NCBI GenBank assembly: GCA_934467435.1
Contig: CAKSLR010000083.1
Location: 1-5,634, forward strand
Length of the DNA stretch: 5,634 nt
From: an uncultured Eubacteriales bacterium
Lineage (GTDB): Bacteria; Bacillota; Clostridia; Oscillospirales; CAG-272
Direction of reading: 5' to 3'
The position numbers were made by a program, and so were the translations under genes. Under the pieces are notes generated by a model. That model was not told where the DNA came from and searched no databases. It worked only from the letters and a program-made list of their open reading frames with translations. Shown here piece after piece: positions 1 through 5,620 of the stretch (positions within the stretch are counted from its first letter, which is position 1; each line of letters opens with the position of its first letter).

Positions 1-431
1 AGGACACGCGCCCCGTCCCCCACGCCTTCGCCGTAATGCTTTTCAACGTAGCGTACGTGCGCGCCACGCCCGATATTGAAGGAATGGATGCCGTCATGCA
101 GTGTCTTTTGGTTGCCGCAGTTATGAATGCCACAACCGGCGACAATCAGCACATCCGCCCCTTCGCCGACATAAAAATCATTGTAAACCACATCATCCAG
201 CCCTGTTTCGGTCAGAATCACGGGAATGTGCACGCTCTCGTTTTTCGTGCCGGGACGGATGGTAATGTCAATGCCCGGCTTGTCCCCCTTCGGCGTGATT
301 TCGATGTTGGCGCTGGACTGCCGCCCGAACGCCGCTCCGTTTTTGCGGATGTTGTAGGCACCGACGGGAATTTCGTGCAGATCTGCGACCGCTTCCAGCA
401 GATCACGGTCGGTCTTGGTCAATTCAGCCAT
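1..431 (-). CDS. sufB: SufB/SufD-family iron-sulfur cluster scaffold protein, N-terminal part (runs off left edge)
   Basis: Translating the minus strand from the ATG at 431-429 gives 143 uninterrupted codons to the window edge, beginning MAELTKTDRDLLEAVADLHE. After a short helical start (about residues 1-24) come regular short beta segments typical of the right-handed beta-helix of SufB/SufD proteins. The stretch at residues 99-134 (GCGIHNCG, then HDGIHSFNIG, then GA.V.Y.E.H.G) is the part I recognise as family signature. Cys100, Cys105, His112 and His116 are possible cluster or metal ligands, which is an inference. The first codon overlaps the stop of the upstream SufC-type ATPase (TAATG), and an SD sits inside the end of that gene, so the two are translationally coupled partners. 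The short N-terminus suggests the compact SufB-like form (about 300 residues) found with SufC alone in anaerobes and archaea, also called SmsB, rather than the roughly 470-residue enterobacterial SufB. Automatic pipelines may call it SufD. The C-terminus is unseen. Confidence 0.85.
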   Translation of the reverse strand, partial: MAELTKTDRDLLEAVADLHEIPVGAYNIRKNGAAFGRQSSANIEITPKGDKPGIDITIRPGTKNESVHIPVILTETGLDDVVYNDFYVGEGADVLIVAGCGIHNCGNQKTLHDGIHSFNIGRGAHVRYVEKHYGEGVGDGARV

Positions 432-1171
432 TACACTCTCTCCTTTCCGGGTGCGCGGAAGTTGCAGTTGCCGTCCACCTGTTTCAGCAACCGCGGGAAA
501 ATTTCGTCTCTTGTTCCCATTTCCCGCACTTTGCCGTCCGCCAGCACAATAATATCATCGGCAAGTTGCATGATGCGTTCCTGGTGGGAGATGATGATGG
601 TACTCTCGTGGCGGCTGTGGGAAATGGAGCGGAAGGATTTGACCAGCATGGCAAAACTCCACAGGTCAATGCCTGCCTCCGGTTCGTCATAAATGGCAAG
701 GCGCAATTTGCGCGCCATCAGGGTGGCGATTTCAATCCGCTTGACCTCACCCCCGGAAAGGGAAGTATCCACCTCCCGGTTCAGGTAATCGGCGGAGCAC
801 AGCCCGACATTGGTCAGGTAAGCGCAGCACTCATCCTCCGGCAATTCGCTGCCGTGGGCAAGACTGAGCAGCCGCCGCACCGTCAGTCCCTTGAAACGTG
901 GGGGCTGCTGAAAGCCGTAGCTGATGCCGCGCTTGGCGCGCTCCGAAACGGAGAGATCGGTAATATCTTCGCCGTCCAGCAGAATCCTGCCGGCGCTCGG
1001 GCGGTAAATGCCCATAATCAGCTTGGCAAGCGTCGATTTTCCCCCGCCGTTCGGTCCGGTGATGACCGTGAATTTCCCGGTCTCCAGTTTCACGGAAATA
1101 TGGTCGATGATTTCCGTTTCCTTCCCGTCAGCACCGGGAACATGAAACACAATATCCTGTAATTCGAGCAT
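431..1171 (-). CDS. sufC: SufC-type ABC ATPase of iron-sulfur cluster assembly
   Basis: This 246-residue cytoplasmic ATPase should power cluster building on the SufB/D-like scaffold encoded just downstream. All ABC motifs are intact: Walker A GPNGGGKST (39-47), Q-loop FQQPPRF (87-93), signature LSGGE (138-142), Walker B LAIYDEPEAG ending in the catalytic Glu (158-167), and H-loop His196. The GFQQPP and YDEPEAGID wording is typical of SufC rather than transporter ATPases, no permease is seen nearby, and the length matches SufC (about 245-250). An in-frame TTG at 1195 would add eight residues, but the ATG at 1171 is preferred because it has a purine-rich SD (AGGAAAGAGAG, 1187-1177) five bases ahead and starts at the expected MLELQDI. 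It is the first gene of the operon, read from the promoter at 1209-1237, and its stop overlaps the next start by one base. A minimal SufC plus SufB-like (SmsCB) system is likely, but genes beyond the left edge could include a SufS or SufU. Confidence 0.93.
   Translation of the reverse strand: MLELQDIVFHVPGADGKETEIIDHISVKLETGKFTVITGPNGGGKSTLAKLIMGIYRPSAGRILLDGEDITDLSVSERAKRGISYGFQQPPRFKGLTVRRLLSLAHGSELPEDECCAYLTNVGLCSADYLNREVDTSLSGGEVKRIEIATLMARKLRLAIYDEPEAGIDLWSFAMLVKSFRSISHSRHESTIIISHQERIMQLADDIIVLADGKVREMGTRDEIFPRLLKQVDGNCNFRAPGKERV
439..446 (-). promoter_or_regulatory. Ribosome binding site for the SufB/D-like gene
   Basis: On the minus strand AAAGGAGA lies seven bases before the ATG at 431, entirely inside the last codons of the SufC gene. 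It decides the start of the scaffold gene and, with the TAATG overlap, supports translational coupling of the two subunits. Confidence 0.8.
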
Positions 1172-1176
1172 GGGTA

Positions 1177-1187
1177 CTCTCTTTCCT
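1177..1187 (-). promoter_or_regulatory. Ribosome binding site deciding the SufC start
   Basis: The minus strand reads AGGAAAGAGAG, then TACCC, then ATG at 1171. The alternative upstream TTG at 1195 has only a purine run almost abutting it and sits about seven bases from the predicted transcript start, so it is unlikely to be used. Confidence 0.7.
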
Positions 1188-1208
1188 ATCTTCAAACCTT
1201 TTCCTTGT

Positions 1209-1237
1209 ATTTTAACACAGAATAGGAAAAAAATCTA
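1209..1237 (-). promoter_or_regulatory. Promoter of the SufC/SufB-like operon (extended -10)
   Basis: On the minus strand a -10 box TAAAAT (1214-1209) is preceded by TGT, which fits the TGn extended -10 pattern. The hexamer 17 bases upstream, TAGATT (1237-1232), matches TTGACA at only three positions, so the extended element would have to compensate. Transcription would start near 1202 and give a short leader of about 30 bases before the ATG at 1171. No recognisable IscR or other iron-sulfur regulator site was identified by eye. Confidence 0.55.
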
Positions 1238-1239
1238 CT

Positions 1240-1281
1240 GCTTTCCCGAAAAATCTTTTTTCTTCTCTGTCCGGGGAAAGC
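1240..1281. repeat. Inverted repeat between the divergent promoters
   Basis: GCTTTCCC at 1240-1247 is matched by its exact reverse complement GGGAAAGC at 1274-1281, with 26 bases between the arms and 34 bases between arm centres, close to three helical turns. The right arm ends two bases before the -35 box of the rightward promoter, and the left arm lies just upstream of the weak -35 region of the leftward one. The position fits a shared operator for a dimeric or looping regulator, but an eight-base match could be chance. Confidence 0.35.
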
Positions 1282-1283
1282 GG

Positions 1284-1312
1284 TTGACAAAAAAGCAAAA
1301 AAGCGGTAAAAT
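1284..1312 (+). promoter_or_regulatory. Promoter of mtnN, near consensus
   Basis: A perfect -35 box TTGACA (1284-1289) is followed after exactly 17 bases by TAAAAT (1307-1312), five of six matches to the -10 consensus. Transcription should begin near 1319-1320, leaving a leader of about 115 bases before the mtnN ATG at 1435, long for a simple housekeeping gene. Confidence 0.8.
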
Positions 1313-1404
1313 GAAACGAAAAAAACAATAAAAACAGAATGACCGTTTTTTTCACCCGTCATGCAGTGGGGTAAAGAAACTTTTTGTTTTTTTGCCTCCC
1401 TGAC

Positions 1405-1426
1405 GGGGAAGGGCGGGTACTCGGGG
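1405..1426 (+). promoter_or_regulatory. Putative G-quadruplex over the mtnN ribosome binding site
   Basis: Four G-runs (1405-1408, 1411-1413, 1415-1417, 1423-1426) are separated by loops of two, one and five bases, satisfying the usual three-tetrad quadruplex pattern. The last run is part of the SD, and the motif ends nine bases before the start codon. The motif is seen directly; folding in the mRNA is not shown. Confidence 0.5.
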
Positions 1427-1429
1427 AGG
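1425..1429 (+). promoter_or_regulatory. Ribosome binding site of mtnN
   Basis: GGAGG lies five bases ahead of the ATG at 1435 and settles that start over the upstream in-frame codon at 1384, which has no SD and would add 17 residues before the conserved MIGMIGAM N-terminus. Confidence 0.85.
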
Positions 1430-1434
1430 TCGAC

Positions 1435-2124
1435 ATGATCGGAATGATCGGTGCCATGGCAACGGAAACGGCGTTGCTTTCCGCCGCCATGACGGAAAAG
1501 AAAGAAGAAATCATCAGCGGAATTACTTATATATCGGGGGTTCTTGACGGACAGGCGGCGGTCGTTGCCACCTGCGGACCGGGCAAAGTCAATGCGGCGG
1601 TCTGCGCCCAGACCATGGTGCTGCGTTACGCCCCTGCGCTTCTTGTGAACACCGGGGTTGCTGGTACGCTGACGGCGGAACTCGGCATCGGCGACGTCGC
1701 GGTGGCAAACGCATTTGTGCAGCACGATGTCGATACGACCGCCCTCGGCGATGCACCGGGCTACGTATCCGGCATCGGGTGCGTGCGCTTTGCGGCAGAA
1801 GAGACGCTTGCCGCCCGTATCGCCGCATGCGTGCGGGAGCAGGGCAGGCGGGCGATGTCCGGTTGCATTGCAACGGGTGACCAGTTTATTGACTCCGATG
1901 CGCGCCGGGCGTGGATTGCCGCGCAGTTCGGCGCGATTGCCTGCGATATGGAGGGCGGCGCCATTGCCCAGGTGGCGGCGCTTGCCCGGGTTCCGTTCGT
2001 TGCCCTGCGCGCGATTTCGGATCGTGCCGACGGTGCGGCGGTAACCGACTATCCGCGCTTTGTTGCCGAGTCTGCCGCCTTTTCGGCGCGCGTGTTGCGG
2101 TCGTTTCTTCTCACACTTTCCTGA
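1435..2124 (+). CDS. mtnN: 5'-methylthioadenosine/S-adenosylhomocysteine nucleosidase (MTAN, Pfs)
   Basis: This 229-residue cytosolic enzyme hydrolyses methylthioadenosine and S-adenosylhomocysteine to adenine and the thioribose or ribosylhomocysteine; the family also cleaves 5'-deoxyadenosine. The sequence starts MIGMIGAMATE, in which Glu11 aligns with the E. coli purine-side catalytic Glu12. The VNTGVAG loop is at 71-77, ATGDQF at 146-151, the ribose-binding DMEGGAIA at 171-178 (Glu173), and RAISDRAD at 192-199 with Asp196, the counterpart of the E. coli catalytic Asp197. Length matches the family (about 230) and no key residue is missing. It is a single-gene unit with its own near-consensus promoter and a strong terminator, divergent from the iron-sulfur operon. 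The leader contains structure that can mask the SD, so translation may be controlled. A futalosine hydrolase is a related alternative, but the motif set and length favour MTAN. Confidence 0.93.
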   Translation: MIGMIGAMATETALLSAAMTEKKEEIISGITYISGVLDGQAAVVATCGPGKVNAAVCAQTMVLRYAPALLVNTGVAGTLTAELGIGDVAVANAFVQHDVDTTALGDAPGYVSGIGCVRFAAEETLAARIAACVREQGRRAMSGCIATGDQFIDSDARRAWIAAQFGAIACDMEGGAIAQVAALARVPFVALRAISDRADGAAVTDYPRFVAESAAFSARVLRSFLLTLS

Positions 2125-2143
2125 ATATTAAGGAATAAAAGAG

Positions 2144-2178
2144 AAAATCCCGCCCCGTTTCCGGGGCGGGATTTTTTT
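2144..2178 (+). terminator. Intrinsic terminator of mtnN
   Basis: A 14-base-pair perfect stem (2144-2157 with 2162-2175) with the four-base loop TTTC has the GC-rich core CCCGCCCCG and runs into seven consecutive T residues (2172-2178). It starts 19 bases after the mtnN stop. The A-run on its 5' side could let it work in the reverse direction too, but there is no leftward gene here to need it. Confidence 0.93.
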
Positions 2179-2237
2179 GCGGGAGACACAGGCTGCTTTT
2201 TTTGTTAAAAAAGTACAAAGAAATGTCAAAAAAGGGA

Positions 2238-2266
2238 TTGCTATTTTGACGCATCTGTGCTATACT
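2238..2266 (+). promoter_or_regulatory. Promoter of the DUF5107/TPR gene
   Basis: TTGCTA (2238-2243, four of six matches) and TATACT (2261-2266, five of six) are separated by exactly 17 bases. Transcription would start near 2273-2274, immediately before the first leader hairpin at 2275. A nearer TTGAC at 2246-2250 is spaced only ten bases from the -10 box and cannot pair with it. Confidence 0.65.
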
Positions 2267-2285
2267 GGCGGCAACTCGGCAGTAT
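2262..2285. repeat. Dyad across the -10 box and start site (operator candidate)
   Basis: ATACTG (2262-2267) and CAGTAT (2280-2285) are perfect inverted arms with a 12-base spacer. They cover the -10 box and the predicted start of transcription, where a repressor would block the promoter. The right arm also belongs to the first leader hairpin, so either reading could explain it. Confidence 0.3.
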
Positions 2286-2334
2286 GCCGGGAAACCATAC
2301 GTCGCTACGACGTTTCATCTTCAGAAAGATGAGA
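2275..2334 (+). promoter_or_regulatory. Three-hairpin 5' leader of the DUF5107/TPR gene
   Basis: Three consecutive stem-loops fill the leader. Hairpin 1 (2275-2291) has seven pairs including one G-U and the loop GTA. Hairpin 2 (2299-2313) has six perfect pairs, ACGTCG with CGACGT, and the loop CTA; GAAA/TTTC flanks at 2291-2294 and 2313-2316 could extend it across a bulge. Hairpin 3 (2313-2334) has nine pairs including one U-G and the loop CAGA; hairpins 2 and 3 share base 2313. The series begins at the predicted 5' end of the transcript and stops four bases before the AGGAGG ribosome binding site. It resembles no riboswitch class that I can name; an mRNA-stabilising leader, a protein-binding site or an undescribed element are all possible. 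Confidence 0.5.
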
Positions 2335-2337
2335 GGC

Positions 2338-2343
2338 AGGAGG
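2338..2343 (+). promoter_or_regulatory. Ribosome binding site of the DUF5107/TPR gene
   Basis: A full-consensus AGGAGG lies four bases before the ATG at 2348, slightly tight spacing but clearly the strongest start signal here. It supports residue 1 over the next in-frame methionines at residues 28 and 30. Confidence 0.85.
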
Positions 2344-2347
2344 CAGC

Positions 2348-5300
2348 ATGAACCAGCAGGAAAGAACCGTGACCGCCGTCGTGGAAGAGTGGAATCTTCC
2401 GACGGACCCTTCCCCCGCAGCAGAAGAAATGCCTATGTTTGCCGAGACGCGCAGCCATCAGGGCACATCCGGCAACCCCTACCCCCAGCGCATTGTTAAT
2501 AAGGTGGATCGTATCCATCGCACGGTGCGTCCTTACACCGTCGTCGTCCTGGAGAACGAGTATATCCGCGTGGCGGTCATTCCCGAACTCGGCGGGCGTG
2601 TTTTTGAGGCGGTGGATAAGGTAACGGGCTACGACTTTCTTTATCGGCAGCATGTCATCAAGCCGGCACTGATCGGGGCTTACGGCTCCTGGATTTCCGG
2701 CGGGATCGAATTCAACTGGCCCTATCACCACCGCCCATCGACTATGATGCCGGTGGATTTCCGGCTGGAGAAGATGGAGGACGGCAGCGCCGCCGTCTGG
2801 CTTTCCGAGCATGAGCCGTGCGACCGTATGAAGGGAACGGTCGGGATTATTCTGCGCCCCGGCACGTCCTATTTTGAAACGCGCGTGGATGTGGCGAACC
2901 GCACCCCATATAAACATTCTTTCCTGTGGTGGGAGAATGCCGCGGTGGCAGTGCATGAGGATTACCGTCTGGTCTTTCCCCCCGATGTAACGTGGGTGCA
3001 CTATCACAATGACCGTTACCATACCACTTTCCCCCTCGCGTCCGGCCGTTACGGCGCCAAGGATTTCGGGGAAGGGGTGGACATCAGTTGGCACAAAAAT
3101 ACCCGCACGGCGGATTCGTATTTTGCCGCGCCGTCTGCCTATGATTTCTTCGGTGGTTTTGATTACCGTAAAAACTGCGGTGTGTTGCATATTGCCAACC
3201 ACCATATTTCTCCCGGCAAAAAGATGTTTACCTGGGGCTACGGCGAAAATGCCGAGAACTGGGAAAAGAAACTGACCGACAGCGACGGGCAGTATGCCGA
3301 ACTGATGGCAGGTTCCTATACCGACGACCAACCGGATTTCACCTGGCTTGCCCCCTATGAAAACAAGACGTTCTCCCAGTATTGGTACCCGACGCAGGGC
3401 ATCGGGTATACCACTTATGCTACGCTGGATGCCGCCGTTGCCCTCTCCCGCGAGACGGGGGAGATCCGTGTGAACGTGACGGCGCGGCGCCCTGCTGCCC
3501 GTCTGACGGTGTGCAGCGAGAGCGGGGAAGTGCTGCTGGAAAAACAGGCGGATTTCTCGCCCTCTTCCTGCGTGACCTTCCCCCTTACTTACCCGCAGGA
3601 GGGGAATCTTTCCGTGCGCCTGCGGACGGCGGAAGGAGAAACGATCCTTTTCTATACAGAAAAGAATAAGGACTATGTGCATATCCCGAAGGACAATCCC
3701 GGCATTCCGAAGCCCGATCAACTGGTGACGCCGAATGACCTGACCATTGCCGGTCAGCATATCGACCAGTACCGCGACCCGCTGTATCAGCCGGATCTTT
3801 ATTATCTGGAGGCACTGAAAAAGGATGCCGACTTCCTGCCGGCGCTGAAGGCAATCGGGGAGTATTACTGCCGGTGCGGACGTTTTACGGATGCGCTGCC
3901 GTACCTTGAAAGAGCCAAGGCGGTGGAGTGCCGCTACAACCCTAACCCCGAGGACGGTACGGTGCAGTATCTGCTCGGCAGAGCCTATGCAGCGCTCGGG
4001 CGGGAAGAGGAAGCGTATGATACGCTGTACCGCGCCGCCTGGTCGCAGAATGTCATTTCACCCGCCATGACCGCCATTGCTGCCATGGACGGAAAGCGCG
4101 GTGATTTCGGCGCGATGCTGACGCATGCGCTCAGCGCGTTGGAGAAAGAGACCCACCACCCGATCGCCGGGGTCTATGCGGCACTGGCGCTCTTCCGCCT
4201 CGGAGATACCCGCGCCGCAGCGGATACCCTGCGTACGGTGCTGGAGGGGGATCCGATGAACCACCTTGCCCGTTACGCCCTGACCTGCGTGACCGGGAAT
4301 GGGAGAGCGGCGTTCCTTGACGGGCTGTTCTCCAACCCTTCGCAAACGGCACTCGATATCGGGTTTGACCTCCTCGGTGCCGGATTTTCGGCGGAGAGTA
4401 TCCTTCTGTTCCGTGATGTACTGCAACGGCAACCGGAGGCGGCAACGCTCCGCTACGCGCTTGCCTACTGCTATGAGCAGGTCGGGGACGCCGACCGTGC
4501 CGCGCGGGAGCGGAAACGCGCCGCGCGCGGACGGATTGTGGATGTGTTCCCCTTCCGCGCCGAAGAAGAGACCGTGCTTGCCGATGCCCTGCGCCGCAAC
4601 GGGAAGGACGGCTTTGCCGCCTATCTGCTCGGCTGTTACCGGCACAACCAGCGCCGCTATAAAGAGGCAGCGGCGCTATACCGTACCGCCATTGCCCATC
4701 TGCCCGATTTCTATATTCCTTACCGCAACCTGGCGCTTCTTTGTTTCAACCACCTCGGGCGTGCCGAGGAGGCGCTGCGCCTGATGTACCGCGCGGCGGA
4801 ACTGCACCCGCAGGACGAAACGCTGCTTTGCGAACTCGGAACGGTGATGGAGAAGAACGGAGTACCGGGGCTGGAACGTGCGGCATACCTCGAAAAACGG
4901 ATTCCCGCAGGGGCGGGTGACCCGCTGTATCTGACCGTTGCCCGCGCGTATAATGCCGCAAATGCGTATGAGAAAGCGCTGGCGATGATGGCGTCGCACG
5001 AGTTTTACCCGAGTGAGGGCGGCGAATATCTGACTGCCGAACCGTATATGTACGCGCATTTTGCCGCCGGACGCCGCGCTATGAAGGCAGGCGACTACGA
5101 AACGGCACTTGCCGAATTCCGCGCTTCCACGGCACTGCCGGAGAATTTGCATACCGGCTTCTGGAATGACAGCGTGATGGTACCGTACCGCTACGGTGAG
5201 GCGGCTGCCCTGAAGGCGCTGGGGCGGAACGAAGAAGCCGATGCCCTGATTGCCAAGGTCACGCAGATTCAGAATGCGGGGCTCTGGAGCATGGGGGACG

Positions 5301-5620
5301 AATTTGTTTATTATGCGGCACAGGTCATTCGCCTCGGCGGGGAAGAGTTGCGTGCCCGGAACATGATGCGGAACGCCATCCTCGCGTGGGAGGAAGAGTA
5401 CCGCGGCGGTTGCCGTTACTACCGGGCGGCGGTAGCGGACTTTATCTGCTTCCTCCCCGACCCGACCAAAGCGCGGCAGGCAGCCCTGATTGCCATGCTG
5501 GGGTACGGTAAACTGTATTTCGGGGAGACTGCTGCGGCAGCGGATGCCTTCCGGCGCTCGCTTGACATGGATCCTTCCAACCTGCGGGTTGCACTGGAAT
5601 TGGATCTGCTCGAATCCTGA
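2348..5620 (+). CDS. DUF5107 domain protein with C-terminal TPR array
   Basis: The 1090-residue product starts MNQQERTV, with no signal peptide or membrane segment, so it is probably cytoplasmic. Residues about 45-350 match what I recognise as the DUF5107 family, a beta-rich domain related to galactose mutarotase-like folds: RPYTVVVLENEYIRV at 61-75, IPELGGRVFE at 78-87, SGGIEFNWPYHHRPSTMMPVD at 117-137 and FLWWENAAVAVH at 192-203. About 355-440 is a further beta module. A conserved-looking linker (IAGQHIDQYRDP, 467-478) leads into a TPR array to the C-terminus. The clearest repeats are near 483-527, 535-565, 605-637, 755-820, 900-930, 945-975 and 1045-1078, with the usual small and aromatic helix residues and D-P or P turns. 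TPRs usually bind partner proteins. Relatives occur near carbohydrate-use genes, so a sugar-active or sugar-sensing role is possible. Glu121, His127, His128 and Glu197 are candidate active-site residues by conservation-like context only. The gene is complete and stands as its own transcription unit at least at the 5' end; what follows is outside the window. Confidence 0.85.
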   Translation: MNQQERTVTAVVEEWNLPTDPSPAAEEMPMFAETRSHQGTSGNPYPQRIVNKVDRIHRTVRPYTVVVLENEYIRVAVIPELGGRVFEAVDKVTGYDFLYRQHVIKPALIGAYGSWISGGIEFNWPYHHRPSTMMPVDFRLEKMEDGSAAVWLSEHEPCDRMKGTVGIILRPGTSYFETRVDVANRTPYKHSFLWWENAAVAVHEDYRLVFPPDVTWVHYHNDRYHTTFPLASGRYGAKDFGEGVDISWHKNTRTADSYFAAPSAYDFFGGFDYRKNCGVLHIANHHISPGKKMFTWGYGENAENWEKKLTDSDGQYAELMAGSYTDDQPDFTWLAPYENKTFSQYWYPTQGIGYTTYATLDAAVALSRETGEIRVNVTARRPAARLTVCSESGEVLLEKQADFSPSSCVTFPLTYPQEGNLSVRLRTAEGETILFYTEKNKDYVHIPKDNPGIPKPDQLVTPNDLTIAGQHIDQYRDPLYQPDLYYLEALKKDADFLPALKAIGEYYCRCGRFTDALPYLERAKAVECRYNPNPEDGTVQYLLGRAYAALGREEEAYDTLYRAAWSQNVISPAMTAIAAMDGKRGDFGAMLTHALSALEKETHHPIAGVYAALALFRLGDTRAAADTLRTVLEGDPMNHLARYALTCVTGNGRAAFLDGLFSNPSQTALDIGFDLLGAGFSAESILLFRDVLQRQPEAATLRYALAYCYEQVGDADRAARERKRAARGRIVDVFPFRAEEETVLADALRRNGKDGFAAYLLGCYRHNQRRYKEAAALYRTAIAHLPDFYIPYRNLALLCFNHLGRAEEALRLMYRAAELHPQDETLLCELGTVMEKNGVPGLERAAYLEKRIPAGAGDPLYLTVARAYNAANAYEKALAMMASHEFYPSEGGEYLTAEPYMYAHFAAGRRAMKAGDYETALAEFRASTALPENLHTGFWNDSVMVPYRYGEAAALKALGRNEEADALIAKVTQIQNAGLWSMGDEFVYYAAQVIRLGGEELRARNMMRNAILAWEEEYRGGCRYYRAAVADFICFLPDPTKARQAALIAMLGYGKLYFGETAAAADAFRRSLDMDPSNLRVALELDLLES

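Larger units (their letters stand above)
1355..1429 (+). promoter_or_regulatory. Structured 5' leader of mtnN (candidate translational control)
   Basis: CCCGTCA (1355-1361) is an exact reverse complement of TGACGGG (1401-1407). CCTCCC (1395-1400), in the loop of that stem and directly next to its 3' arm, is an exact complement of GGGAGG (1424-1429), which contains the mtnN ribosome binding site. Together these could form an H-type pseudoknot that hides the SD. A U-rich tract lies between (1381-1393). I do not recognise any known SAM, SAH or preQ1 riboswitch consensus here, so this is a structural suggestion only. Confidence 0.35.

Noticed and set aside
36..692. Plus-strand open frame of 218 codons
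   Set aside because: It lies antisense to the SufB/D-like gene and the end of SufC, which have clear family motifs and SDs; no SD or recognisable domain in this frame.
566..1162. Plus-strand open frame of 198 codons
   Set aside because: Entirely antisense to the SufC-type ATPase; a product of GC-rich codon bias.
1339..1374. ATG at 1339 opening an 11-codon leader peptide
   Set aside because: No SD and no run of regulatory codons; too short to support.
1192..1725. Minus-strand open frame of 177 codons across the divergent region
   Set aside because: It covers the promoters and the first part of mtnN, has low-complexity Phe/Arg-rich sequence and no family resemblance.
2246..2266. TTGAC at 2246-2250 as the -35 partner of TATACT
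   Set aside because: Spacing is only about ten bases; TTGCTA at 2238-2243 gives the correct 17.
2275..2334. Known riboswitch class (GEMM, ZTP, mini-ykkC, THF) for the three-hairpin leader
   Set aside because: A GGGAAACC-like stretch recalls parts of some classes, but the conserved cores, loop sequences and stem order do not match any that I know.
2321..3760. Minus-strand open frame of 479 codons
   Set aside because: Long, but fully antisense to the DUF5107 domain; the lack of stops is explained by the codon bias of the true gene, and no domain was recognised.
4058..5152. Several minus-strand open frames and one plus-strand shadow frame within the TPR region
   Set aside because: All lie inside the convincingly TPR-coding frame and show no motif or ribosome binding site of their own.
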